A stretch of 64,000 nucleotides of DNA from Leptobrachium leishanense (Eukaryota > Chordata > Amphibia > Anura > Megophryidae). The notes under the pieces are model-generated. The model was given only the letters and a program-made list of their open reading frames with translations, ran no database searches and was not told the DNA's origin. Both the position numbers and the translations under genes were made by a program. The stretch spans positions 15,078,952 to 15,142,951 of the forward strand of contig CM019065.1 of assembly GCA_009667805.1 (NCBI GenBank), read 5' to 3'. Shown one piece after another: positions 9,346-20,168 of this stretch. Position 1 is the stretch's first letter. Each line of letters starts with the position of its first letter.

Positions 9346-10567
9346 ATCTTATTGATTTTTTTGATTGGGTAACAAAAATAATAGACACAGGTGGTGCAGT
9401 AGACATTGCTTATTTAGATTTCAGTAAGGCTTTTGATACTGTTCCGCATAGAAGGCTTATCAATAAATTGCAATCTTTGAGCTTGGATTCCAATATTGTT
9501 GAATAGATTAGGCAGTGGCTGAGTGACAGACAACAGAGGGTTGTGGTAAATGGAGTTTATTCGGCGCAAGGTCTTGTTACCAGTGGGGTACCTCAGGGGT
9601 CAGTACTTGGACCCATTCTATTTAATATTTTTATTAGTGATATTACAGAAGGTTTTAATGGAAAAGTATGTCTCTTTGCTGATGACACAAAGATTTGCAA
9701 CAGGGTTGACGTTCCTGGAGGGATCAGCCAAATGACAAATGATTTAGGTAAACTAAAAAAATGGTCGGAGCTGTGGCAATTGAGTTTTAATGTGGATAAG
9801 TGCAAGATAATGCACCTGGGACGTAAAAACCCAAGGGTTGAATATAGAATATTTGATACAGTCCAAACCTCAACATCTGAGGAAAGGGATTTAGGGGTTA
9901 TTATTTCAGAGGATCTAAGGGTAAGTAGTCAATGTAATAGAGCAGCAGGAAATGCTAGCAGAATGCTTGGTTGTGTAGGGAGAGGTATTAGCAGTAGGAA
10001 AAGGGAAGTGCTCATGCCACTGTACAGAGCACTGGTGAGACCTCACTTGGAGTACTGTGTGCAGTACTGGAGACCGTATCTCCAGAAGGATATAGACATC
10101 TTAGAGAGAGTTCAGAGAAGGGCTACTAAAATGGTGTATGGCTTGAAGGAGAATAGTTACCAGGAAAGGCTTAATGATCTTAACATGTACAGCTTGGAAA
10201 AAAGACGAGACAGAGGAGATATGATAGAAACATTTAAATACGTAAAAGGGAATCCACAAGGTAGAGGAAGGGAGTATATTTAAAAGGAAACAAAGTAGCA
10301 AAATTAGAGGACATAGTCTTAGATTAGAGGGGCAAAGGTTTAAAAGTAACATCAGGAAGCATTATTTTACTGAGAGGGTGGTGGATACATGGAACAGCCT
10401 TCCAGTAGAAGTGGTAGAGGCCAAAACAGTAATTGAATTTAAGCAGGCATGGGATAGGCATAAGGCTATCCTAAACAAAAGATAAATCCAGGTAAAGTAT
10501 CCATGTAATTGGGCAGACTAGATGGGCCGAAAGGTTCTTATCTGCTGACATTTTTCTATGTTTCTAT
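9346..10567 (+). mobile_element. 5'-truncated L2/CR1-type LINE with 6-bp TSD
   Basis: The insertion is flanked by GTACTA at 9340-9345 and 10568-10573; an intact version of the target site is present in the sister MITE at 12570. The 5' end lies inside the reverse-transcriptase domain, as is common for target-primed reverse transcription that stops early. The 3' end is TCTATGTTTCTAT, shared with the SINE at 5127-5529. Confidence 0.9.
9360..10282 (+). pseudogene. LINE ORF2 reverse-transcriptase fragment
   Basis: The frame encodes the second half of a non-LTR reverse transcriptase: YLDFSKAFDTVPH (palm, first Asp), then an in-frame stop near 9505, GVPQGSVLGPILFNIFI, CLFADDTKI (FADD catalytic pair near 9676), and the downstream region YRALVRPHLEYCVQYW, LERVQRRATKMV and SLEKRRDRGDMIETFKYVKG. 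These words place it in the L2/CR1 group of LINEs. The endonuclease and the N-terminal part of the RT are absent, and the internal stop (GTT GAA TAG) makes it dead. It ends with TAA after GRGREYI. Confidence 0.9.
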
Positions 10568-10842
10568 GTACTAGCGGTTCTGTGTTCTCGAAAAAATGCG
10601 TTAATTTTCCACTTGCGTTGCGCAGCCGGACTTTCGTGCGACCGTACTTCGTATATTGGCCGTCATTGCCCGTCATTTGCTGCTAGTGCGGCCGTGATTA
10701 AGTGTGCCTAAACGCACGTTAAAAATTTGCTAGTCTGACCCTAGCCTAAATGGGAGAATTTTTCTGGTTTGGATATTTTGACCTAGAATTTTCCATTCTC
10801 CAGTCATTCTCCTGCTCTTCACCGCTCTCTGAATAACTCTGA

Positions 10843-10993
10843 CAGGGTTATTCAGAGAAAGGTGAAACTCAGGAGAATGACTGAAGAGAAAGTTCTAGGT
10901 CAAAATAGCCAAACCAGAAAAATTCTCCCATTTATCTCACTTTCCAAATCGGCTATTCGGTCTAGAATTTTCCATTCTCCTGCTTTTCACCGC
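10843..10993. mobile_element. Truncated second copy of the CAGGGTTATTCAGAG MITE
   Basis: It starts CAGGGTTATTCAGAGAAAGG only one base after the first copy ends, and stops at GCTTTTCACCGCC where the conserved hAT 3' region resumes. Confidence 0.5.
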
Positions 10994-11507
10994 CAAAAAA
11001 TCAGTAAACTTTTTCTGCGTGTCCGAAAATGTCTCCTCTTTTCATACAGACTGCCGCCCCAAGCAGTTGTGTATGGATAGATTAAAGGAAAACTGTTTAC
11101 CATCATTTGAAACGTCATTTTTTTGTTGTTAAATATTTCTATACATCCTAGAAATCCGCCACTTCACGAGCAGGTTATTGGGACCTCCTAGGCACGATAT
11201 TTGAAGGAATTTTTTCGTTTTTATTTTTAACCCTTATTTCATGGAAACTCACTGTCCCTTTAAAAACCTCCTTTTTAAAACTTTTTGTCCTTGTTTCCTG
11301 TCCCCCGGGCACTACCCGGACCCCCATACACTTTTTATGGCAAATATCTAGCATATATGCCCTCTTAGAGGGCACTCTAAAAATTGAATTTTCAGCCCCA
11401 TTGATTTGTATTGGGTTCGGGTTCGGATTCGGAGCCGAACATTTGGAAAGTTCAGGTTCAGATACGAACCCGAACCCGGGCGTGTTCGGCTCATCCCTAC
11501 TCTTAAT

Positions 11508-12317
11508 CACAAGATACCCTGTGTGCCAGGACCATAAAGAAATAACACTGGGGGAGGGGGGCTCAGCTTGGTGTGCAATAGGTTCGGCAGAAATGGGTAT
11601 GAGGGAGAAATGGCAAGTTTTACAGCAGAATGTATTATTTTAGTTGAAATCAGGGAAAATAAATGATGGGGCTGACTGGTGAGGACAGGGAGAGATGAAG
11701 GTAAAAGCCAGAGAAAGAAAGATGCAAAAGACAGTATTGCCCCAATAATTCCTTTCCTCCTCCCCTGCACAACTTGCTGTTATCTCCACTTAGCGGGCCA
11801 GCCGCTGCCTCTCCTCTCGGTCAGTGATGCTCTTCACTCCTGTCAGCATGCAGCTGCATCGTGAAGGAGCTGACCTGTGGAGGGATGGGGAAATAGCCGA
11901 CGGATATGACTTGCTCTCATATCTGGCTGGCAGGCGGCCACAGCTGCAACGCAGGAATACTGTGCTCTCATTCAAGATCGCTCTGTTTACATTATGGGCA
12001 CTGGGCATCCCTGTGGCAGTGGCATCTGGAACCCCTAGCACCCCTTATTACGTGGTACCCGGGGCAGAACGCCCCCCTGTCCCCTGCCTTAGTACGCCGC
12101 TGCCTCACCCTTTTTTGTTGCAAAGCAAAGGAAATGTCCATTTGCCACGTATAAAATGATCAAAAAGGTAGTGGTAAAAAGTAACGTCTTGAAAAAGTCC
12201 CTCGGCCGCAGCCATATGATGCCCAGAATGTTTGTTGCAACGTGCTGAAATGGGGCATCATTTTCCATAGTGAGGGTTTTAATTAGGGTTAGAGTTCGGA
12301 CACTTTTTGTTCTTGTT
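11508..12317. other. Unassigned sequence
   Basis: About 800 bp between hAT and MITE with only short random-looking ORFs (for example 11824-12159). No domain, repeat boundary or RNA gene recognised. Confidence 0.4.
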
Positions 12318-12320
12318 TTA

Positions 12321-12717
12321 GGCTAGGGTCAGATGAACGCATTTTTCGCGTTATCCGTGAAAAAGTGCGTTCGAATGATTGGATGTATTTTTTCACGGTA
12401 TACGCATTAGCGGTCATACGATGCGTATTTTCATCCGTGATTTTTGTACGGATCATCAATAAAACACTTTGTGCATCTGGACGTTATGTTGGCCCGACAT
12501 GAGCAGCGTCTGATGTCTCCTAATCACGCACACACGCCGCTAGCGGACGCAGCACACTCTGTACGTCAGTACTAGCGGTATCACGTTCTCGAAAAAATGC
12601 ATTTGTTTGCCGCTTGAGTTGCATGTACTTCGTACATTGGCCGTCATTTGCTGCTACAACGGTCATGATAAAGTGCGGCTGCACTTGTGTTCGCACTGCG
12701 TATGTCTGACCCCAGCC
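12321..12717. mobile_element. Harbinger-like MITE, TSD TTA
   Basis: Termini GGCTAGGGTCAGAT and GTCTGACCCCAGCC with TTA on both sides (12318-12320 and 12718-12720). It is 397 bp, noncoding, and provides the uninterrupted sequence of the site hit by the LINE in the sister copy (GTCAGTACTAGCGG at 12566-12579). Confidence 0.85.
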
Positions 12718-12977
12718 TTAGGGTTAACCCGAGCCCTAACATTCTGCTCCATTTTTGCTTGATTGTACGGCAACAAATTCCGCCCCTTCTATAAACTGTT
12801 TTCATTTTTTTTTAAATGTTTATTTTTTATTTTTTTTTTAAACTTTTTTTTTGAAATTGACAAACTCAGTTCAAGTACAATATACATTTTCACATTCCCA
12901 TTTAGGAAGTCATCCTCCCATCCATAGCTAACAAGGAGAATCTCGTACCACGAACCTATTACACTAATGGCAATACG

Positions 12978-15900
12978 TCAGAAAATTCTGAAAGTTCTAA
13001 GTGTGCTGAGCGTTAGATCGTAGGGGGGGGATGATAGGGATCTAGACAGGTACCAATTAGAAAATTCAAAATCTCTTTTCAGTTTTACAATGACGTCTTC
13101 TGGTAAATATGACATAAAGTGTTCCCATTTTTCAAAAAAATTTTGTACTTTATCGTCTTTATGCAGAGCAGTCTCCACCCAGTCATATTGAAATAGAGCG
13201 TAAAAGCGGGAATAAAACATCGAGAATGTGGGGGGGAAGCGGCGATCCAATTCCCCAAAATGGCCTTTTTAGCTACTGCGGATAGCACTCCCAATAGGGT
13301 CCTCTGATTTCTGTCCAACCCACATCTTTCGCTATCAGAGGTTAAACAGAGCCTAGTCTGGGGTGGTGGGTACCGTTATATTTAGGATCTGAATGCCAAA
13401 TCTCCGTATGGACTTCCAAAAATTTGACACTAATGGGCAGGACCACAAGCAGTGAAAAAGATCCGCGTTGGCCTGTGCGCATTTAAGGCATTGACCAGAA
13501 CTAAGGGGCGTCATTCGGGCCAATCTATCCGGGGCTATATAGGCGCCATGTAGTACTTTCAAAAACATTTTGTCATATTGAGCCGAGGGGATCTGCTTCC
13601 GTAAAGTATTAGTGGCCGTTATTAAGGTAAAGGGCGATTGTTTGGGAAGCTGAACACACCAGGCCGCTAAGCCTGTTGTCGCTACAGACCAGTCAAATTG
13701 AGGCCGAAGCAGTGCGCAAAATGATGCTGTGGACGGTCCCATAGACGCCTGAGTATCAAAGGGATTGGAGACGTCCTGCGGTTTTAAGGTATTTAACTGT
13801 GTTGATACAAATGCCGATAGTTGCATGTAATATACCGAATGGAGGGGAGCAGGGGCTGTTGGTACACATAGATCTCTGTAGGAGATAAGGGAGGGAGTTG
13901 GTCCTGATAACAGGTGACCTATTTGAGTTAAGCCTTTCATTGCCAAGACCCTAAATGCAGAGGCCGCAGAGCCAGATTGGAAAGTGGGGTTGCGTAACAA
14001 TGGTTGGAAAACCGAGGATGTCCAGGATAAACCCCGCTGTTTTCTAGCTCAATACCACACCTCTCGTCCTGTGAAAAGCAGGGGATTAGATCTTTGGGTC
14101 AGGGGGATCTTTGACAGGGGGGAATGAAGGAAAGCCAGTGGGGATAGTGGGAAGGACATGGCTCGATCCAAGGTGCAATCCATGTACCTGGATGTGTCCG
14201 CTATCCAGTCCGCCACAACTCGGTACAGGGCCGCGACATTATAAGAATACATGTCCGGTAAATTCAATCCCCCCCATATTATAGGGAAGCTGAAGTTTAC
14301 GTAGTGCTATGCGTGGTCTTCCCCCATTCCAGATGAATCTGGTAAACAGAGCATGGATGTGTGCTGTCTTTGCATTTGAGAAGTACTGGGAGCATTTGTA
14401 TCGGGTATAGCAGACGCGGGAATGCGACCATTTTTATAAGACTGCACCTCCCCAAGTAAGATAGCGGTAGTTTTGCCCAGGAGGTTAACAGGTGTTTAAG
14501 TTGGGACAGGAGAGGGGGAATATTAACCTCATATAATCTAGCGATATTTGTCGGTATAAGCACACCTAAATATTTAAAAGTCCCCGTTCGGTACCAACGA
14601 AAGGGATTGCGCTGCCCAAGCAAACACTCGTAATCCGTACCCAATGGTATCGCTAATTTTTTATCATAGTTAATCTTAAATCCCGATGCTAAGTGAAATT
14701 CTTCTAAATATGTTAAAAGGGATGGGAGCGCCGTATCAGGGCGGGACAGAAAGGGGAGCAAATCATCTGCAAAAGCGACTATTCGAACCTCCTGCGAGCC
14801 TATTTGTATTCCACTGAAATCTGGACATGTTTGGAAAATTCTTAGGAGTGGTTCTAATGCTAAATTAAATAATAGTGGGCAGCCCTGACGAGTGCCCCGT
14901 TCCAGCAAGAAAGGGGTGGAATTAAGGCCATTAGCCATGATGGTAGCGGAAGGAGTATCATATAGGGCATTAAATAAATTAAGTATTGGGACTCCAAAGG
15001 AATGGTATTTTAAGAATCGTCGTAGATAAGGCCTTTGACCGCATATCGTGGTCCTATCGGCATCGCAGCTAAGGAGTAAATCCGAAGATTGAGTGCGGCT
15101 AATTGATGACCAGATTGCAGCCAGGGCTTTTCTGACATTTTGCGTAGAGTGACGGCCCGTCAAAAACCCTGTTTGAGCGGGGGAGATAAACTGCGTTAGC
15201 GGGGTCTGCAGACGCCGAGTCATTATGGCCGATAATAATTTCAAGTCGGTATTTAACAGGGAAATTGGGCGATAGGACGTTATCAGTAAAGGGTCTTTGT
15301 CTGGTTTGGGAATCATTATCATCCGGGAAGCATTAAAGGAGGGTGGCGGGGCCTTTCCCTGTAGTATATTGTTGAACAGGGTCGTGAGGTGTGGGACAAG
15401 GTGGCCCTCTAGCATTTTATAATATTCTGCCGAGAAGCCATCTGGGCCGGGGGTTTTGTGGGAACGAAGGCAAGAAATGGCTGCCGATATGTCGTTTGAG
15501 CTAATTGGAGCATTTCGTTTTTCTCTTGCTTCGGGATCTAGCTCTGGCATCCCTGCCGCTATAAAAAATTTGGCCTGGACTTTCCACTCATCGAGTTCAG
15601 CCTTGTAGAATGTCTCAAACTAGTCGCGGAAAAAACTATTAATGTCCGATGGGTTGGTTAACACTTCACCAGAGGGGGTCTTAATCCTAGTTATAGCCGG
15701 GGTCGAAGGGTGCTGCAATTTCAGTAAATTAGCCAGGAGTTTCCCCGGTTTGTTACCCCAGTGGAAGAAACGGTTCTTCTGGTGTAGCCAGGAATATTGG
15801 GCCTTCTCCTCGGTCAACCTAGCATAGTTTCGTTTGTCCGCCTTATACTGTTCCGATGTGGTAGGGGTAGGATGTGCGACATGAGTTCTGTAAGGATTAA

Positions 15901-16811
15901 CTAGGGAGGAGTGCGCCTCCAATAGTCTTTTGTTAACCTCTTTACGCTTACGGGACATATATTCAATTATGCAACCCCTCATGACCGGTTTAGCCGCCTC
16001 CCAAACAAATTAACATCATCCACGTGTTCCAAGCTATTGTCCAGGTAGTTGTTCCAGCTAAGTTCTATGTGTGCTTTGAAATTGTTAGAGTGAAGGAGAG
16101 TAGCAGGAAAGCGCCAATTTCGGGAGTGTGGGAGGGGAGTTTTTAACTGGAAATCTACCGTGACAGGTGCATGGTCAGAAATATGTATCATTCCTATCGC
16201 TGCGTCAACTATGGAGTGATAGAAGGTCGAGGATAGTAGGAACATGTCAATACGGGAAAAGGAATCATGGGGGTGTGAGTAAAATGAGTAGTCCCTTCCT
16301 TCAGGATTGACATAATGCCAGGCGTCAAATAAAGTTAAGTGATCCTTTAAGAAGGTGGGGCCAGCAGAGGCCTGTGAGGGCGCTGGGCGGGAGCCCACAT
16401 GAGAGCGGTCCAAGACAGAGTCCAAGACCGCATTAAAATCCCCACCTATTATGCAATGTGTAAAAGTATATTGAAGGAGAGTTGCGTACAGATCGGAAAA
16501 AAATTGTAAGTGAGGAGGGTGAGGGGCGTAGATGTTCACTAACAAATAGGTCTCTCCTAGGACCGACATAGGATAGCGGTACCCCTTTTTTTATTTATAT
16601 AAGGGGCAGACGTTTGGTACCCAATCCAGGGGGCTCGGAGATGGTTGTCAGGGGAAGACCAGTGGGTCTCCTGCAAAAAGACCACATCGCGTTTCAATAT
16701 GACTAAGTGCGCAAGTATCCTTTTTCTTTTAATGGGAGAGTTCAAACCCTGCACGTTCCAAGAGAGGAGTCTGAGGGAGGATTTAAGGGTAGGTGGCTCA
16801 AGAGATGTCAT
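12978..16811 (-). pseudogene. L1/Tx1 ORF2 (endonuclease + reverse transcriptase), multiply frameshifted
   Basis: The APE-type endonuclease begins at 16811: LLSWNVQGLNSPIKRKRI (LNSPIKR is typical of L1), VFLQETHW (catalytic Glu) and, after a frame change, GGDFNAVLD and SDHAPV (catalytic Asp/His). The RT region (15550 on) shows KTPGPDGFSAEYYK, MIMIPKPDKD, YRPISLLN, QTGFLTGR, GTRQGCPL and VAFADDLL (FADD). The palm Asp region near 15040 is garbled (DADRTTICG), indicating a local frame error. The C-terminal region has DLFHCLWSCPLVSNFWKSI, the usual L1-type Cys-rich end. Frame changes near 16565, 15980, 15600, 14290, 14020 and 13330 make it inactive. Confidence 0.85.
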
Positions 16812-17223
16812 GGGAGGATCTCGGGGTGGCGGGGCACCATAAAGTTCCCTTCATGAAGGATATGGCATAGCCATTTCTAATGGGGGGACCTGGGTCGTCC
16901 CAGCTACAGCCCCGGAGCCCAGCGAGGGGAGTGTGTGGTAGTCTTAAAACCTTATTTCTGAGCGTCAATACATTTTTTCTATTTCTTTTAAATGGAACCA
17001 GAACACGTAAAGAGGGTCTAGGTTTAAACCCAACCTGCAACAGAAACCTAGACAAAAGGATCAACAGGACCCAAGGATCAGATGTGGCTAAAAACCACCA
17101 GTCATCTAACCATAAAAGACTTGACCTTAAATTAACAGAGGAACTTAATTGTAACATAACAAACCAGAATCGCGCCATAGTGCGAAGAAAAGTAGGTAGG
17201 ATGAATGTCCAACGAAGACCACA

Positions 17224-17962
17224 TCAAGGCCTTCCTGTGCGCATTCTCGTAGATGGCGTACGTGGAGGAAGGGGCGAATCAGACCTTCCGTGGGGTTGAC
17301 CTGGAAGGAGCGCCATGCTTGCCTCAGCCGGAGAATCGAAATAATGGGTCGTTCCATTAAAATTCACTCGGAGGCGAGCCGGATATAGCAGTGAAAAACG
17401 AATGTCCTTTGCCACCAATTCCGAGCACAGGGACGAGAAAGCCCTTCGTTTCAGAGACACAGAAGCCAAAAAGTCTTGAAACAGTCTCAAAGGGGTTCCA
17501 TTGTAATCCAAAGCGTTGGTCTTGTGAAAGGCCTGTAGAAGCTTGGACTTGTCGACAAAGTTGAGGTCTCATGATGACAACGCGAGGTCGTCCTGATTGC
17601 GGATTCAGATCGGGGCCCACTCTGTGCACTCGCTCCACAGTCAAGGGTAAGTCGGGGGCATCAAAGCCCAATCGGGTAGGTAGCCAGTTGGAAGCCCATT
17701 CTTGCAGGGCTTGACCTTTAACCGTCTCTGGGAGGCCAACCACTCGTAGATTATTGCGACGGCTTCGATTCTCCAAGTCGTCCAACTTTTCTGTCAGCGT
17801 TTGAATGACCGACTGTTGTGCTTCCATCTGTGCCTTCAGTGGATTAACGTCATCCTCAAGGGTCGAAACCCGTTCCTCGACTTCTGTAAGCCGCTGTGCT
17901 TGCGATGTCAACTGCGAGAAACCGGATTCAATGGTCGAGGAGTCGTCCGAGCTTTTCATCAA
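17224..17962 (-). pseudogene. L1/Tx1 ORF1 RNA-binding protein, frameshifted
   Basis: The first part (17962 to about 17540) encodes a heptad-rich coiled coil (VEERVSTLEDDVNPLKAQ, QTLTEKLDDLENRSRRNN) followed by the RRM-like start NLRVVGLPE. After a frameshift near 17540 the second part (17511-17224) continues with GTPLRLFQDF, KDIRFSLLYPARLRVNF and HYFDSPAEA, the C-terminal domain of L1 ORF1p. The protein would form trimers and coat the LINE RNA in family members. About 240 residues is shorter than mammalian ORF1p but usual for this branch. Confidence 0.8.
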
Positions 17963-18000
17963 GCAAAGGGGACAACACCGCCGAGATGTGCTCCATACAG

Positions 18001-18152
18001 GACATGCATATATGCCCTGTTGGAGGGCACTCTAAAAATCGAACTTTTAGGTCCCATTGACTTGCATTGAGTTCGGTTCATGTTCCCACTCGAACTTTTG
18101 AAATTGTTCGAGTTCGAATGCGAACTGAACACGGTGTTCGGCTCATCACTAA
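18001..18152 (+). mobile_element. ZBED-type hAT 3' terminal fragment
   Basis: Contains CATATATGCCCTGTTGGAGG, the TTCGAGTTCG word cluster and the terminus GTTCGGCTCATCACTA. Compared with the other hAT 3' ends only the last 150 bp remain, cut off by the LINE. Confidence 0.75.
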
Positions 18153-18378
18153 TGAACAAACCCCAAGGACATGTGGCTTAAATCCCTATTGGCTGGTTAA
18201 GTTTCATGTACTGGATTTTACCTCAATTCTGGGAATTCTGTGATATTTTCCTTAATATGTATGTAAAAGTGCCTTGTATGTGATTTCCGTCGTAATAAGA
18301 TTCATGCTTTTTTTTATCGCTAATGTATATGATGTGCTGGAAGGTGTCTAATTGGGAGGTTAAGCAACCACCTTTGTT
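18153..18378. other. Unassigned AT-rich sequence
   Basis: About 225 bp without ORF or repeat boundary between the hAT end and the next Harbinger MITE. Confidence 0.4.
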
Positions 18379-18381
18379 TAA

Positions 18382-18603
18382 GGCTTGGGTCAGACCAGCG
18401 CACTTTTAATGTGCATACTGGCGCACTTAATTACGGCCGCAGTAGCAGCAAATGACGGGCATTGACGGCCAATATACGAAGTACGGCCGCACAAACGTCT
18501 GGCCGTGCAATGCAAGTGGAATTTGAACGCTTTTTTTCGAGAACGCAGAACCGCTAGTACTGACGTACAGAGTGCGCTGCGTCCGCTAGCGGCATGTTTG
18601 CGT
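18382..18603. mobile_element. Harbinger-like MITE, half copy cut by hAT
   Basis: Starts GGCTTGGGTCAGAC after TAA and runs in the sense opposite to the copy at 9092-10746 (GGCCAATATACGAAGTACGG; CGCTAGTACTGACGTACAGA). It stops where the hAT terminus TAGGGATGAG begins at 18604. The missing half is not found beyond the other hAT end at 27421. Confidence 0.75.
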
Positions 18604-19013
18604 TAGGGATGAGCAGAACACTCCCCGAGTTCGGTTCGAACCCGAACCCGAACTTCCCATTTGTTCGGGACCGAACCCGAACCCAAACCTGAAGCCCATG
18701 CAAGTCAATGGGGCTGAGAATTCGGTTTTTTAGAGTGCCCTCCAAGAGGGCATATATGCTACATATTTGCCATAAAAGGTGTATGGGGGTCCGGGTAGTG
18801 CCCTGGGGGACAGGAAACAAGGACAAAAAGTTTTAAAAAAAAACATTTTTAAAGGGACAGTGAGTTTTCCATGAAATAAGGGTTGAAAATAAAAACGAAA
18901 AATGCCTTCAAATATTGTGCCTAGGAGGTCCCCATAACCTGCCCGTGAAGTGGCGGATTTCTAGGATGTATAGAAACACTTAAAAACAAATAAATGACGT
19001 TTCATATGACGGT

Positions 19014-19326
19014 AAGGCCGGCTGCACACTAGACGTTTTTTGTAACGCACTAACGCGCGTTAAAAAAAAATCCTCGCACTCGACACTCGTCTACCCCCCC
19101 TTGCGTTATCTTCCATAGGAGGATAGCGGAGCACCCGTCGACGCGAATCCTAGCGCATCGCCATTCTAGAACGCTAGGATTCACGTCGACGGGTGCTCCG
19201 CTATCCTCCTATGGAAGATAACGCAAGGGGGCGTGGACGAGCGTCGGGTACGAGGTTTTTTTTTTTAACGCGCGTTAGTGCGTTACAAAAAACGTCTTAT
19301 CTAGTCTAGTGTGCACCCGGCCTTAA
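19014..19326. mobile_element. Near-perfect palindromic MITE of about 310 bp
   Basis: The termini AGGCCGGCTGCACACTAGAC and GTCTAGTGTGCACCCGGCCT enclose arms of about 140 bp that are almost fully complementary (CGCACTAACGCGCGTTA, TGCGTTATCTTCCATAGG, CACCCGTCGACG). The centre is only about 25 bp (ATCGCCATTCTAG). It interrupts the hAT 3' region between ACGGTA and TAATGC, with TA (or TAA) duplicated. There is no ORF; the superfamily cannot be named from this alone. Confidence 0.85.
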
Positions 19327-19439
19327 TGCTTTTCCTTTAATCTATCCATAAACAACTGCTTGGGGCGGCAGCCTGTATGAAAAGACATTTTAGGACGCGC
19401 AGAAAAAGTTTAGTGTTTTTTTGGGCTAAATTATTGTGA

Positions 19440-20110
19440 AACTTATGCAGGCTTTGGATGAAAGTAACAATAGGTGCTTTAAAATTGGGCTTTTAGCGTC
19501 GGCAACAGTGCCGTCACACCGTAACCCCTCTGAGGATACGAATCTGATACAGGCGTCAATGGCAGTGCACCCAGATATTGTGCCTTTAGTGCCAGGCATG
19601 CAAGTACTATCATACAGTAACCCCTCTGTGGTATTGTGGAAGAGTGCAGGGGTGGACCATGCAGTCCTATATTAAAAAGATGAGAATTTATTTATTTATA
19701 AAGGATTTTACCAGGAAGGATACATTGAGATTTCTCTCGTTTTCAAGTATGTCCTGGGCATGGGCAACAGTGCACCCAGATATTGTGCCTTTAATGCCAG
19801 GCCAGCAAGTATCATCATACAGTAACCTCTCTGTAGTATTGTGGAAGAGTGCAGGGGTGGACCATGTGGTCCTATATTGAAAAGTGTTTTTTTTTATCTG
19901 TTAATGGGCGTCCGTGCACCCAGATATTGTGCCTTTAATGCCAGGCCATCAAGTCTCATCATACAGTAACCCCTCTGTGGTATTGTGGAAGAGTGCAGGG
20001 GTGGACCTTGCGGTCCTATATTATAAAGATATGCATCTGGTTAAGGCGTCAGTGCTCCCAGATATTCTGCCTTTGGTGCAAGACTGCCAGGCCAGCAAGT
20101 ATCATCATAC
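19440..20110. repeat. Subterminal tandem repeat of hAT, about 130-240 bp units
   Basis: At least three units share CCAGATATTGTGCCTTTA(A/G)T, GCCAGGC, CATACAGTAACCCCTCTG and GTGGAAGAGTGCAGGGGTGG. Further partial units are at 22199-22260 and 23466-23545 beyond the nested inserts, and inverted at 2228-2400 and 58140-59400. They belong to the hAT 3' noncoding region. Confidence 0.8.
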
Positions 20111-20168
20111 AATAAGGCTGGGGTCAGACGAACGCAGTGTTAACGTCCGTGTTGCCCGCACATAAGTA

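Larger units (their letters stand above)
9092..10746. mobile_element. Harbinger-like MITE split by a LINE
   Basis: Termini GGCTAGGGTCAGAC and GTCTGACCCTAGCC are perfect inverted repeats. TAA is present at 9089-9091 and 10747-10749. The uninterrupted target can be read in a sister repeat nearby (TTATCTCACTTTCC on the other strand at 10932-10945), which shows one TAA. Removing the LINE at 9346-10567 leaves a MITE of about 430 bp, the usual size here. Confidence 0.9.
8832..10841. mobile_element. Inverted-repeat MITE, TIR CAGGGTTATTCAGAG (interrupted)
   Basis: The left end CAGGGTTATTCAGAGAGCGG (8832) is the inverse of the right end GCTCTCTGAATAACTCTG (about 10824-10841). Between them are several imperfect inverted copies of a unit with AAATAGCCAAACC, TCACTTTCCAAATCGGC and GGTGAAAA. 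The Harbinger MITE at 9092-10746 splits it; without that insert it would be about 350 bp. A second, truncated copy follows at 10843-10993. Confidence 0.6.
8322..11499 (+). mobile_element. Non-autonomous ZBED-type hAT with perfect 8-bp TSD
   Basis: The element starts TAGGGATGAGCTGTTCGG and ends GTTCGGCTCATCCCTA. The flanks CTCTTAAT at 8314-8321 and 11500-11507 are identical, which proves a clean hAT insertion and defines the family termini. Its 3' part (10994-11499) matches the 3' end of the autonomous copies; the middle has no transposase and is filled by the CAGGGTTATTCAGAG inverted-repeat units and a Harbinger MITE with a LINE. Positions 8450-8555 match 33295-33405 in the MITE at 32855-33722. 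Confidence 0.9.
12815..17985 (-). mobile_element. L1/Tx1-type LINE, nearly full length but broken
   Basis: On the minus strand this LINE reads ORF1 (17962-17224), then ORF2 with endonuclease (16811-15979), reverse transcriptase (15550-14297) and a C-terminal region (14267-12978), and ends at an A-rich tail (T-rich on the plus strand, 12807-12855). The total of about 5.2 kb with two ORFs is the normal plan of the L1 superfamily. Several frameshifts and stops break both ORFs. Its 5' end abuts a hAT 3' terminal fragment at 18001, which suggests insertion into that hAT. Confidence 0.85.
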
